NCBI GenBank assembly: GCA_031415695.1
Contig: JANOSH010000011.1
Span: forward strand, 1 to 64,000
From: JANOSH01 sp031415695
GTDB taxonomy: Bacteria; Actinomycetota; Acidimicrobiia; Acidimicrobiales; Ilumatobacteraceae
Direction: 5' to 3'
DNA: 64,000 nt
Below the pieces are notes generated by a model. The model worked only from the letters and a program-made list of their open reading frames with translations, did no database searches and was not told where the DNA came from. Of this stretch, positions 7,559-16,141 are shown one piece after another; the first letter of the stretch is position 1; every line of letters starts with the position of its first letter. Position numbers and translations under genes: made by a program.

Positions 7559-9826
7559 TTAGGCCTTGGCGGCTTGCTTGGCTCGAATGATGTTGAGGGC
7601 CGAACCAGCCTTGAACCATTCGATCTGCTCGTCGGACATGGTGTGGTTGGCCATGAACGACACGATGTTCCCGCCCGGCTTCACGATCTCGCATCGCACT
7701 GGTGTGTCGGGCGCAAGGTCGGCGAGACCGAGCACGTTGATGCCGTCGACCTCGTCGATGAGGTCGTAGGTTGCCGGGTCGGCGAACGTGAGTGGCAGGA
7801 CACCTTGCTTCTTCAGGTTGGCCTCGGCAATACGGGCAAAGCTGCGGGCCAGAATGACCTTGGCGCCGCGGAACCGTGGCTCCATGGCGGCGTGCTCACG
7901 CGATGAACCCTCGCCGTAGTTCTTGTCGCCGATGGCCACCCACTCGATGCCGTGTTCCATGTAGCGCTTGGCAATGTCGGGGAACGAACGGCGCCCGCCA
8001 TCGATGACGTCGTAGCCGACACCAACTGCATCGTCGTAGGCGTTGACGGCGCCGAGGAACAAGTTGCCCGAAATGTTTTCGAGATGTCCGCGATACGTGA
8101 GCCACTTACCGGCGGCCGAAATGTGGTCGGTGGTGCACTTACCCTTGGCCTTCATAAGCACGGGTAGTCCGAGATAGTCCTGGCCATTCCATGGAGCGAA
8201 CGGTTCAAGCAGTTGCAAACGGTCACTGGTTGGGCTGACATTTACGCTGAGCCCATTGCGGTCGACCGGGGGAGCAACAAACGTGTCTTCGCCCGGGTCG
8301 TAGCCGTTGGCCGGCAGCACTTCGCCGACGGGAGCGTTGAGGTGCACGAGCGTGCCGTCGGGTGCGGTAAGCGTGTCGGTTGTCGGGTCGAAATCGAGGC
8401 GCCCTGCGAGTGCCAATGCAATGACGGTATCGGGCGACGTGACAAAACTGAGTGTGTTGGCCGAGCCGTCGTTGCGCTTGGGGAAGTTGCGGTTGAACGA
8501 GTTGACGATGGTGTTTGGCTTGTCGGTAACCCCGGTTGGGCGATCCCACTGGCCGATGCACGGCCCGCACGCGTTGGCGAGCACGGTAGCACCGATGGCT
8601 TCGAGGTCGGCGAGCAAGCCGTCTCGTTCGATGGTGGCACGGATCTGTTCGGAACCGGGTGTGATCAGTAGCTCGCACTTGGCCGTGAGACCAGCTGCCG
8701 CAGCCTGTCGGGCTACCGATGCCGCCCGCGTGATGTCCTCGTACGACGAGTTGGTGCAGCTACCGATGAGCGCGGCCGAGATGTCGAGCGGCCAGCCGTT
8801 CTCGACCGCGGCGGCACCAACCGCGGCTCCAGTGCGATGGGCTCGGTCGGGGGAGTGTGGGCCGTTGATAAGCGGCTTGAGATCGTCGAGGTTGATCTCG
8901 ATGAGCTGGTCGTAGTGTGCGCCATCGTCGGGACGCAGATCGGCTGCGACGTCGTCTGCAGCATTGGCGATGGCGCCGCGACCTGTCTTGTCGAGGTAGT
9001 CGGCCATATTGCTGTCGTAAGGAAACACCGAACATGTTGCCCCGATCTCAGCGCCCATATTGCAGATGGTGGCCTTGCCGGTAGCCGAGATGGAGCTGGC
9101 TCCGTCGCCGAAATACTCGACAATGGCACCCGTGCCGCCCTCGACGGTGAGGATGCGGGCGACTTCTAAAATGACGTCCTTGGGTGACGACCACCCCGAC
9201 AGTTCGCCCGTCAGTTTCACACCGACAACCTTGGGCCACCGCACGTTGAACGGGAAGCCGGTGAGTACGTCGACAGCATCGGCGCCGCCAACACCAATGG
9301 CCACCATGCCGAGCCCACCGGCATTGGGCGTGTGGCTATCGGTACCAATCATCATGCCGCCTGGGAACGCGTAGTTCTCCAACACAACCTGGTGGATGAT
9401 GCCGCTGCCTGGTTTCCAGAAACCAATGCCGTATTTGGCTGACACTGACTTGAGGAAGTCGTACACCTCGGCATTGGTGTCGACGGCGACGCCCATGTCA
9501 ATACGGGCGCCCTGCTTGGCCATAATGAGGTGATCGCAGTGCACGGTTGCGGGTGCCGCTACTTCGGGCAGGCCGGCGGTCATGAACTGCAGCAACGCCA
9601 TTTGCGCGGTGGCGTCTTGCATTGCAACCCGGTCGGGGCGAAAGTCGGCGTAGCTACGCCCAGCTTCCATCTCTTGCGTGGTCGGCTCGACGAGGTGGTT
9701 GATGAGTATCTTCTCGGTGAGGTTGAGTGGTCGGCCAAGCCGCTCGCGACCGAGGGCGGTGCGCTCGGCGAGACGGGCATACACCTGCTCGACAAGTTCG
9801 ATGGGGGTTCCGGCGGTGACGGCCAT
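7559..9826 (-). CDS. acn: aconitate hydratase, mitochondrial-type
   Basis: A 755-residue cytoplasmic TCA-cycle enzyme interconverting citrate and isocitrate. The three [4Fe-4S] ligands are visible as Cys357 (GSCTNSSYED) and Cys420/Cys423 (ACGPCIGQW), almost the numbering of the mitochondrial enzyme. DSHTPNAGGLGM lies in the N-terminal part and YGEGSSREHAAMEPR in the swivelling C-terminal domain. The length and motifs fit the mitochondrial-like class rather than the ~900-residue AcnA/IRP or AcnB class. AGGAG before the ATG at 9826 fixes the start. It is monocistronic, with repeats on both sides. Confidence 0.95.
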   Translation of the reverse strand: MAVTAGTPIELVEQVYARLAERTALGRERLGRPLNLTEKILINHLVEPTTQEMEAGRSYADFRPDRVAMQDATAQMALLQFMTAGLPEVAAPATVHCDHLIMAKQGARIDMGVAVDTNAEVYDFLKSVSAKYGIGFWKPGSGIIHQVVLENYAFPGGMMIGTDSHTPNAGGLGMVAIGVGGADAVDVLTGFPFNVRWPKVVGVKLTGELSGWSSPKDVILEVARILTVEGGTGAIVEYFGDGASSISATGKATICNMGAEIGATCSVFPYDSNMADYLDKTGRGAIANAADDVAADLRPDDGAHYDQLIEINLDDLKPLINGPHSPDRAHRTGAAVGAAAVENGWPLDISAALIGSCTNSSYEDITRAASVARQAAAAGLTAKCELLITPGSEQIRATIERDGLLADLEAIGATVLANACGPCIGQWDRPTGVTDKPNTIVNSFNRNFPKRNDGSANTLSFVTSPDTVIALALAGRLDFDPTTDTLTAPDGTLVHLNAPVGEVLPANGYDPGEDTFVAPPVDRNGLSVNVSPTSDRLQLLEPFAPWNGQDYLGLPVLMKAKGKCTTDHISAAGKWLTYRGHLENISGNLFLGAVNAYDDAVGVGYDVIDGGRRSFPDIAKRYMEHGIEWVAIGDKNYGEGSSREHAAMEPRFRGAKVILARSFARIAEANLKKQGVLPLTFADPATYDLIDEVDGINVLGLADLAPDTPVRCEIVKPGGNIVSFMANHTMSDEQIEWFKAGSALNIIRAKQAAKA

Positions 9827-9907
9827 GTGAGCTCCTGGTTGTGCGGTTGGAAACACGCTATCCGGTGCAGTGTATACAAGTTAGAGACAAGTTGTCGCCC
9901 CGGCAAA

Positions 9908-9948
9908 GCAGTGGTAGCGAACCAGCGGCGACGAAGGCAGGCCGCTAG
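9908..9948. repeat. dispersed CTAG-bounded repeat, copy B
   Basis: GGTAGCGAACCAGCGGCGAC followed by GAAGGCAGGCCGCTAG matches the middle and right end of copy A at 941-997. It lies between the divergent aconitase and deacetylase-like genes. Confidence 0.6.
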
Positions 9949-9961
9949 GGTGCGATCCGCC

Positions 9962-11209
9962 ATGATTGACCCGTCGAGGCGCGACGCCCCCCGCTTATCT
10001 CCACGTGCCCTCGGCGTCATCGCGCTGACGATCGTCACAGCGGTAGTGGCGTTCTCGTCGTTTCGCGGTCGGTCTAACGATGGGGTGTCGACGGAGACCA
10101 CCTCGGAGTCGTCCGTCGAGTCAGAGGTCACCTCGACCCCGACCACGGCAACGAAACCCGGGCCGGCGACGGTGCCAGATGCGCCCACTACTACCGCAGT
10201 AGCCGCACCGAAACCCTTACCGCCTGGCGGCTTGTTCGCCGGTGGGCGACCGCCCCAATTCGTGCTCGTGAGTTTCGACGGAGCGGCCGATGACAAGTTG
10301 CTCGCTCGGTGGATGGAGACCACAAAAAAGGCGAACGCCCACATGACCCTTTTCCTGTCGGCGGTGTACCTGCTCGGCGACGAGAACAGCGCGCAATACA
10401 AGGGCCCACGCCACGCTGCGGGCGCATCGGCCATCAAGTTTGCGCCAACCCAGGGTGAGACTACAGCGGCGTTCCTCGCCAAAACAATCGGCGGCCTCAA
10501 GAACGCCCAGGAGCAGGGCCATCAACTCGAGAACCACTTTGGTGGTCATTGGTGCGGTCCTGACGGCGTACAGAGTTGGAGCGCCAAGGACTGGGCCGAG
10601 GAACTCAACCAGTTCGAAAAACTCGTCAATAACGTCGACACCCTCAACAAGCTGACGACGCCGGTTGGGTCGCCGTTCCTTCGTCAACCGGTTGGCGCGA
10701 GAACGCCGTGTCTTGAAGGCAACCTCAAGCTGTTGTATCCAGTGCTGCGGGCACGGGGCTATCGGTACGACGCCAGTGGAACCCGCACGCTCGATGCCTG
10801 GCCCGACAAAACTCAAGGGTTGTGGACGTACGGGTTTCCCACCACCAAGATCGAGGGCGTCAACCGATCGGTGCTCACCGTCGATTTCAGCTGGCGCGAA
10901 ACGCTCGACCCGAAGTACGACGCTTCGCCCGAACAAGCCAAGGTCATTTCGGAAAAGGTCTACCAGGGGTTGATGAGCGGGTTTACCGCAGCGTCGATTT
11001 CGAACCGGGCCCCGTTTGAACTCGCCAACCATTTCGTTTCGTTCACCCATGACGCGTACAACCAAGCGGTCGAACGGTTTCTGGTCGATGTCTGCAACCG
11101 CCAGGAAGTGTTTTGTGTGAACTATCGCGAGATGACCGACTGGCTCGACGCCCATGCCGACAAGCTGGCCTCGTTCCGGGCCGGGTCATTCACGAAGGCA
11201 GCGGCATAG
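9962..11209 (+). CDS. polysaccharide-deacetylase-like membrane-anchored protein (copy 1)
   Basis: 415 residues with an N-terminal membrane anchor (LGVIALTIVTAVVAF, residues ~18-32), a Ser/Thr/Pro-rich linker of ~60 residues and an extracellular domain resembling the NodB carbohydrate-esterase fold. FVLVSFDGAADD stands where motif 1 (TFDDG) is expected, HFGGHWCG near motif 2, and RTPCLEGN near motif 3 (RxPY). The second motif-1 Asp is replaced by Gly-Ala, so deacetylase activity is doubtful. The start is the ATG at 9962; an in-frame GTG lies 12 nt upstream. It is followed within 43 nt by a paralogue. The likely role is cell-wall polysaccharide binding or modification. Confidence 0.65.
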   Translation: MIDPSRRDAPRLSPRALGVIALTIVTAVVAFSSFRGRSNDGVSTETTSESSVESEVTSTPTTATKPGPATVPDAPTTTAVAAPKPLPPGGLFAGGRPPQFVLVSFDGAADDKLLARWMETTKKANAHMTLFLSAVYLLGDENSAQYKGPRHAAGASAIKFAPTQGETTAAFLAKTIGGLKNAQEQGHQLENHFGGHWCGPDGVQSWSAKDWAEELNQFEKLVNNVDTLNKLTTPVGSPFLRQPVGARTPCLEGNLKLLYPVLRARGYRYDASGTRTLDAWPDKTQGLWTYGFPTTKIEGVNRSVLTVDFSWRETLDPKYDASPEQAKVISEKVYQGLMSGFTAASISNRAPFELANHFVSFTHDAYNQAVERFLVDVCNRQEVFCVNYREMTDWLDAHADKLASFRAGSFTKAAA

Positions 11210-11252
11210 ACCGTCCACTGCTGCAGGGCTTGGGCTTTCTACACTTGTAGCA

Positions 11253-12581
11253 ATGAACGATGGATGGCCTCCTGATGGTGGATGGCCCGTCGATGATGGC
11301 TGGCCAGCCGACCCACCTCCGCAAGTCGCGGAGCTGCAAGTGGCACCGTCGGTACGTCGCTTGATTTCACCGATTATTCCAACGACGATCGCCCTCGCTT
11401 TGATCGCTGTAGTTGCTGGCGTGTCGACAGTGCGTTGGAATCCCGATGCTTCCACGGTGTCGTCGACCTTGTCGGCCGGGCCTGCGTCGTCGCTGGCGGC
11501 TACAACTGCGACGACTCCACGGATACCGAGTTCGGCCGTGCTGACCCCGGTGTCGAGCGGTGCGGCAACGACCGTGCCGGCGCCACTGCCTGTACCCAAG
11601 CCGCTGCCGGGCAATGGGCTCTACGACGGTGCTCGTCCACCTCAGTTTGTACTGGTTAGCTTCGACGGTGCATCCGACCAAGTGCTTATGGATCGCTGGA
11701 CCAAAGCTGCAGCTGCAGCGCCGGCCAAATTCACGTTCTTCTTGTCGATGGTGTACCTGCTCGACCCAGCTCAAGCGTCGAAGTATCAAGGGCCTGGCCA
11801 TGCAGCTGGCGAGTCGGCCATTGGCTTCGCGCCCAGCAAGAACCAACCAGTCGGCGAGTACTTGGTGACCACCATCCGCGGATTCCAAGCAGCCCAACGC
11901 GCCGGACACGAACTGTCAACCCACTTCGGTGGTCACTGGTGTGGCACTAACGGCGTGAGGAAGTGGGGAGCGGCGGACTGGGCAGCTGAGCTCGACGCAA
12001 CGTGGCCGTTAGCCACACAGGTCGATGCCAACAACGGGCTCAATCCACCCGTCGGCAACCCATTTCTACAACCACCCATTGGTGCTCGAACGCCGTGTCT
12101 CGACGGGAACCTCAGCCTGCTCGACCCGGTGCTTGCGCAGCGCGGTTTTCGCTACGACGCCAGTGCCACGCGCAACCTCGCCGACTGGCCGAAGCAGAGC
12201 GGCGGGGTGTGGTCATTCGGGTTCCCGTCGATCAGCGTCCAAGGTGCAAAGGTTCCGCTGTTGGCCGTTGACTACTCGCTCGATCAGAACCTAAAAGGCA
12301 TGTCGAAAGCGCAAGTCGAACAGCGTGTGTACGACGGGTATGTCGACGCTTTCAACCGGGTGTACAGCGGCAACCGCGCACCGCTGGAGCTGGCGAATCA
12401 TTTCACGTCGCTGGGTGGCGATGCCTACAACCGTGCTGTCGAGCGGTTCGTCGCGACAGTCTGTCCGAAGCCCGAGGTGCACTGCAGTACCTACCGTGAG
12501 GTAACCGAGTGGCTCGACGCTCATGTCGACGCGTTGCCAGGTTTCGCCACCTCTCGCTTCACTACTACTGCTGCGGCCTGA
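11253..12581 (+). CDS. polysaccharide-deacetylase-like membrane-anchored protein (copy 2)
   Basis: 442 residues and a clear tandem duplicate of the preceding protein: both share PPQFVLVSFDGA, HFGGHWCG, GARTPCL(D/E)GN, GYRYDAS/GFRYDAS and LANHF. It differs in a short repetitive cytoplasmic head (GWPPDGGWPVDDGWPADPP) before the membrane span (PTTIALALIAVVAGV). TACACT lies 7 nt upstream of the ATG at 11253 without a Shine-Dalgarno, so it may have its own leaderless promoter despite the 43-nt gap. The same departures from the NodB catalytic motifs are seen in both copies. Confidence 0.65.
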   Translation: MNDGWPPDGGWPVDDGWPADPPPQVAELQVAPSVRRLISPIIPTTIALALIAVVAGVSTVRWNPDASTVSSTLSAGPASSLAATTATTPRIPSSAVLTPVSSGAATTVPAPLPVPKPLPGNGLYDGARPPQFVLVSFDGASDQVLMDRWTKAAAAAPAKFTFFLSMVYLLDPAQASKYQGPGHAAGESAIGFAPSKNQPVGEYLVTTIRGFQAAQRAGHELSTHFGGHWCGTNGVRKWGAADWAAELDATWPLATQVDANNGLNPPVGNPFLQPPIGARTPCLDGNLSLLDPVLAQRGFRYDASATRNLADWPKQSGGVWSFGFPSISVQGAKVPLLAVDYSLDQNLKGMSKAQVEQRVYDGYVDAFNRVYSGNRAPLELANHFTSLGGDAYNRAVERFVATVCPKPEVHCSTYREVTEWLDAHVDALPGFATSRFTTTAAA

Positions 12582-12594
12582 CACCATACGAGTC

Positions 12595-13332
12595 ATGCGT
12601 ACTGTCCGATACCAAACCATCGCCGATGCCTTACGCACCGATGTCGTCGAGGCCTCGTTTCCTCCGGGCGGGTTGCTTCCGAGCGAGAAAGATCTGTCCG
12701 AACGTTTCAAGGTGAGCCGGGTGACGGTTCGCCGGGCGCTCGAGTTGCTGCGTGAGGAAGGTCTTGTCGACGCTCGTCAGGGTTTCGGGTGGTTCGTTGC
12801 CACCGCTCCTGTTCGTCAGTCACTCGCCCATCTCGCCACAATCGAAGATCAGATGGCGTCGTCGGGTCTGCTGGCAGAGCGCCAGGTGTTGGAATTCGGG
12901 TTTCAAGCCGCCAGCGTGCACGTGCAGGCAACGCTGGGATGCGACCAGGTGTTGCGGGTCAGACGTCTGAACTTGGCCGATGGCGCACCGTTCGCGGTCG
13001 TTACGGTGTGGTGCCCCGCCGATGTAGGTCAACACCTGTCACGAGCCGATGTCGAACGATTGCCGTTCTACGAACTGCTGCCGACACCGCTCGGAAGCGC
13101 CACTCAAACCATCGGCGCAGCGGCGGCGTCAGCTAGTGACGCTGCATTGCTAGAGGTGCCAGTGGGGTCACCTGTACTGCGGTGCGAACGGGTCACCCGA
13201 GACGCCGACGGGCACCCGGTGTTGTTCAGCGAGCATGTGTTCGCCGGTCACCGAACCGAATTCGTCGTCGACCTGAGTGGTGAACAACGCTCGATCGCCC
13301 CAAGCGGCTTGAGGCTAGTGGCTGAGCGGTAA
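12595..13332 (+). CDS. GntR-family regulator (HutC/UTRA type)
   Basis: A 245-residue DNA-binding protein. The N-terminal winged helix reads LPSEKDLSERFKVSRVTVRR (residues ~27-46), and the C-terminal UTRA-like effector domain includes LLEVPVGSPVLRCERVTRDA. The ligand is unknown. The gene starts 13 nt after the deacetylase-like pair. The last residues (GLRLVAER and the stop) are encoded by the dispersed CTAG repeat that follows, so the original C-terminus has probably been replaced by repeat sequence. Confidence 0.85.
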   Translation: MRTVRYQTIADALRTDVVEASFPPGGLLPSEKDLSERFKVSRVTVRRALELLREEGLVDARQGFGWFVATAPVRQSLAHLATIEDQMASSGLLAERQVLEFGFQAASVHVQATLGCDQVLRVRRLNLADGAPFAVVTVWCPADVGQHLSRADVERLPFYELLPTPLGSATQTIGAAAASASDAALLEVPVGSPVLRCERVTRDADGHPVLFSEHVFAGHRTEFVVDLSGEQRSIAPSGLRLVAER

Positions 13333-13416
13333 CGCGACCGGTAGGGAGCCAGCGAAGCCGAAGGCTTGAGGCTAGTGGCTGAGCGGTAAAGCGAGCCGAG
13401 AGCGCAGGAGGGCTAG
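13306..13416. repeat. dispersed CTAG-bounded repeat, tandem copies C1 and C2
   Basis: A 27-nt perfect direct repeat (GGCTTGAGGCTAGTGGCTGA followed by GCGGTAA) occurs at 13306-13332 and 13363-13389. C1 spans 13314-13375 and C2 13372-13416, each bounded by CTAG. The element supplies the stop codon of the GntR gene on the left and of the convergent nitroreductase on the right (TAG read from 13415-13413). Confidence 0.8.
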
Positions 13417-14048
13417 AAGCGGTTCCAGTGCGCGAATGTTTCAGCTGGTAGGCGCTTCGCCAGCTTGAAGTCGGTGCCGACTGTGTAGGCAATCGGGAAC
13501 AGACCGGCCTGGGTGTAGTTCGACGGAATACCGAGCAGTTCGGCGGCTTCGTCGGCGGCGGGCAAGTGCAACGTGGTCCACGCCGAACCAAGCCCACGCT
13601 CTCGTAGTGCCAGCATGAAGCTCCACACCGCAGGCAGGATTGAACCCCATGCGCTTGCTGCTTGGAACGTTGGTGCCTTATCGAGTTGGCCTTCGATCAG
13701 CGGGATCATGAGCACCGGACACCGGTGGATGTTGTGGCGCAAAAAAGTGGCCGAATCGCGGATGTTGTCGTGCTGCTCGCCCCGCTGATCACCCTCGGGC
13801 CATTCGCGCCGCACGCTGACATACGGATCAAAGGCCCGGCCGTACATGTCCTCCAGGGCTTGTTTCTTTGCGGGGTCGGTGACAAACAAGAACTGCCAGC
13901 CCTGCGAGTTGGACCCGGTTGGTGCCTGAAGCGCAATCTCCAGACACTCCATGATCACATCGCTTCCAACCGGCCGATCGAAGTCGAGCCGTTTGCGCAC
14001 GCTTCGGGTAGTTGTCAGCACTTCGTCGGCGGTGAGGTTCAGTTTCAT
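13413..14048 (-). CDS. nitroreductase family protein
   Basis: A 211-residue FMN/NAD(P)H flavoprotein. TTTRSVRKRLDFDRPV, ALQAPTGSNSQGWQFLFVTD and ALRERGLGSAWTTLHLPA match the nitroreductase fold. It is the third gene of a probable minus-strand operon (MBL hydrolase, VOC protein, nitroreductase), starting 24 nt after the VOC gene. Only its stop codon comes from the neighbouring dispersed repeat. The substrate is unknown. Confidence 0.85.
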   Translation of the reverse strand: MKLNLTADEVLTTTRSVRKRLDFDRPVGSDVIMECLEIALQAPTGSNSQGWQFLFVTDPAKKQALEDMYGRAFDPYVSVRREWPEGDQRGEQHDNIRDSATFLRHNIHRCPVLMIPLIEGQLDKAPTFQAASAWGSILPAVWSFMLALRERGLGSAWTTLHLPAADEAAELLGIPSNYTQAGLFPIAYTVGTDFKLAKRLPAETFAHWNRF

Positions 14049-14072
14049 GTGCGTGCAGCTTTGCAGCCGCTT

Positions 14073-14522
14073 CTAGGTCTGGCCGAACTGGGCAATGACG
14101 GTGTCGTAGACACGTTGGTCATGCGAGAACTCGACCACATTTCCGTCGGGGTCGCAAAGGGCGCAGATGTACCCGATGGGGTCGGGCAGAAGTTGGGGCT
14201 CCCAGTGGAGGCAGCCACTGGCCCGGCCGGCTTCGGCCAACAGATCGACGTCGCCTCGCGACGGCATTTCGATACCAAAGTGTCCGAACGGGCCAAGTTG
14301 GCGTTGGCTGGTATCGCCGTTGGCGAACTGATGCACAAGCACGATGACGAACGGATGCGTAGTGGCCTCGGGGTGGCTTATCCACGCCGCCTGACCCGCG
14401 TCGTCTTCTCGTTGGTGAATGCAGCGTAGTGGCGTGAATTGTTCATACCAGCGAATGGACCGCTCGATGTTGGCGACAGGCAAGGCAACGTGGGTTAGGC
14501 GTGCCGATGTTGGTGCGGCCAT
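14073..14522 (-). CDS. VOC/glyoxalase-family protein
   Basis: 149 residues with the paired beta-alpha-beta-beta-beta metal-binding fold of the vicinal-oxygen-chelate superfamily. RLTHVALPVANIERSIRWYE is the N-terminal signature, and GHFGIEMPSRGDV with CDPDGNVVEFSHD gives candidate metal ligands. Its ATG overlaps the TGA of the upstream hydrolase by one base (TGATG), so the two are translationally coupled. With an MBL-fold enzyme next door, a role in handling a reactive aldehyde or thiol adduct is plausible but unproven. Confidence 0.8.
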   Translation of the reverse strand: MAAPTSARLTHVALPVANIERSIRWYEQFTPLRCIHQREDDAGQAAWISHPEATTHPFVIVLVHQFANGDTSQRQLGPFGHFGIEMPSRGDVDLLAEAGRASGCLHWEPQLLPDPIGYICALCDPDGNVVEFSHDQRVYDTVIAQFGQT

Positions 14523-15235
14523 CAATTTTGGCCGAACATCATCATCCACTGCTCGCGAGTCTTTGGACGAAACACATAGTTGGTGTCGCGCACAGCGGCC
14601 ATGGTGCCTGACGATGGTACCGAATAGCGATGCCCCGGGTAGACCACCGTGTCGTCGGGGAGCGTTGCGAGTTTGGCAAGGCTTTCGTACATGTGCTCGG
14701 GATTGCTGCCTGGCAGATCGGTGCGCCCGCAGCCTTCGAGGAACAGCGTGTCGCCAGCCACGAGACGGCCATCGACGAGGAAACACTGACTTCCCGGAGT
14801 GTGGCCCGGCGTGTGAACGAGATCGATCGAGATATCGCCGACCATGACGGTGTCGCCGGGTTGGTGGAGAGCGAGGTCAGATTCCGACACGCCGGTGACC
14901 TTACGGACGTAGGTGGATTCGGCTTCTTGGATGTGGATTTTCATCCCTTGAATCGCCAGAAGCTCGCGGATGCCTTCCAGTTCGAAGCCCATCATTTTTC
15001 CGCCGATGTGGTCGGCGTGATAGTGGGTTGCGAGCGCGCCAACCACGCTCATATCGTCGGCGGCCGCAATATCGAGTAGCTCGCGCACCGCATAGGCCGG
15101 ATCGACAATCAGGCAACTACCAGCCGCCCGGTCGCCGATGAGGTAGACGAAGTTAACCATTTGGTGCGCTATTTGGTCGTTGACTGCAAAGTCTCGACCC
15201 GAGAGAAGTTGGCGAAAGTACAGCTGATCGGTCAC
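14522..15235 (-). CDS. MBL-fold hydrolase (glyoxalase II / persulfide dioxygenase-like)
   Basis: A 237-residue metallo-beta-lactamase-fold enzyme. The metal motif is HYHADHIGG (HxHxDH), with further ligands in HTPGHTPGS, GDTLFLEGCGRTD and PGHRYS. The arrangement resembles hydroxyacylglutathione hydrolases and ETHE1-type persulfide dioxygenases, and sequence alone does not separate the two. Translation starts at GTG 15235. TAGCAT lies 6 nt before it, a leaderless arrangement. It is the first gene of a coupled set with the VOC and nitroreductase genes. Confidence 0.85.
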   Translation of the reverse strand: MTDQLYFRQLLSGRDFAVNDQIAHQMVNFVYLIGDRAAGSCLIVDPAYAVRELLDIAAADDMSVVGALATHYHADHIGGKMMGFELEGIRELLAIQGMKIHIQEAESTYVRKVTGVSESDLALHQPGDTVMVGDISIDLVHTPGHTPGSQCFLVDGRLVAGDTLFLEGCGRTDLPGSNPEHMYESLAKLATLPDDTVVYPGHRYSVPSSGTMAAVRDTNYVFRPKTREQWMMMFGQN

Positions 15236-15255
15236 GCGCTCATGCTACCGATGGC

Positions 15256-16101
15256 TCAGCCTCCCGCTAGGACTGTTCTCAGGTTCTCGCGGGTAGGCAT
15301 CGACGGTTCGGCCCCGCCAATTCGTACCGCCCACGAACCCGCGGCGCACCCCTGCCGGGCCGCTTCGTATACATCGGCACCTTCGGCTAACGCGACGGCG
15401 AACGCAGCGGTAAACGCGTCGCCCGCGCCAGTTGGGTCGACGACATCGGCAGCGAAACTGGGAATGATCCGGTTGCCGACCAGCGCGCCGTGGACGCCTT
15501 GGGTGATGATGACCCGCTCGGAGGGCTTAAGGTTAAGCGCGGCAGCCTCGCCTTGGTTGGCAACGATGTGGGTGGCATACGCAATCACCAACGAGGCGTC
15601 GGGGGACACCGGCGCGGGAGAGTACACGACAAGCGCGCCACCTTGGCGTGCAAGTTGAGCTGCTCGGGCCGAGGCAACCGCGGCCACCTCACCCTGGAGC
15701 ACAACGACGTCGGCGCTGGCCAGCAGCTCGGCGGCATCTTCGGCGTCGGTCGCGTCCACAGTGCCATTGGCGCCGGGAACAATCACAATGGTGACGTCTT
15801 GTTGGTCGGTCGTGATAACTGCTGTGCCGGTGTGCTCAGCCGACTCGACCACGTGGGTTGCATCTATGTGATTGGCCGCGAGAGCAGCGCGCAACGCCAC
15901 GCCAGCGCCGTCGGCTCCTACAGCACCGACCATCGCCGTTTGGGCACCGAGTCGAACCGCAGCGACAGCCTGATTGAAGCCCTTGCCGCCGCAATACTCG
16001 ACCAGACTTAGAGCGGTAAGTGTTTCGTCCGATGCCGGCATGTGGGGCACGGTGACGGTGATGTCGTGATTGAGGGAGCCGAATACAACGACGCGGGGCA
16101 T
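15256..16101 (-). CDS. PfkB-family carbohydrate kinase (ribokinase-like)
   Basis: 281 residues of the ribokinase/PfkB fold. VVVFGSLNHDITVTVP opens the protein, GGKGFNQAVAAVRLGAQ is the N-terminal signature, and DPTGAGDAFTAAF carries the anion hole and catalytic Asp. Substrate is probably ribose, another sugar or a nucleoside, but no transporter or sugar operon adjoins it. TACAGT sits 6 nt before the ATG at 16101, suggesting a leaderless transcript divergent from the enoyl-CoA hydratase gene. Confidence 0.85.
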   Translation of the reverse strand: MPRVVVFGSLNHDITVTVPHMPASDETLTALSLVEYCGGKGFNQAVAAVRLGAQTAMVGAVGADGAGVALRAALAANHIDATHVVESAEHTGTAVITTDQQDVTIVIVPGANGTVDATDAEDAAELLASADVVVLQGEVAAVASARAAQLARQGGALVVYSPAPVSPDASLVIAYATHIVANQGEAAALNLKPSERVIITQGVHGALVGNRIIPSFAADVVDPTGAGDAFTAAFAVALAEGADVYEAARQGCAAGSWAVRIGGAEPSMPTRENLRTVLAGG

Positions 16102-16141
16102 AACTCGACTGTACGTGTCCCGAGGCTGACAGACTTGCCGT

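Noticed and set aside
10217..11155. 312-codon antisense frame in the first deacetylase-like gene
   Set aside because: The sense protein has a paralogue next door that conserves its sequence; the antisense frame is not conserved.
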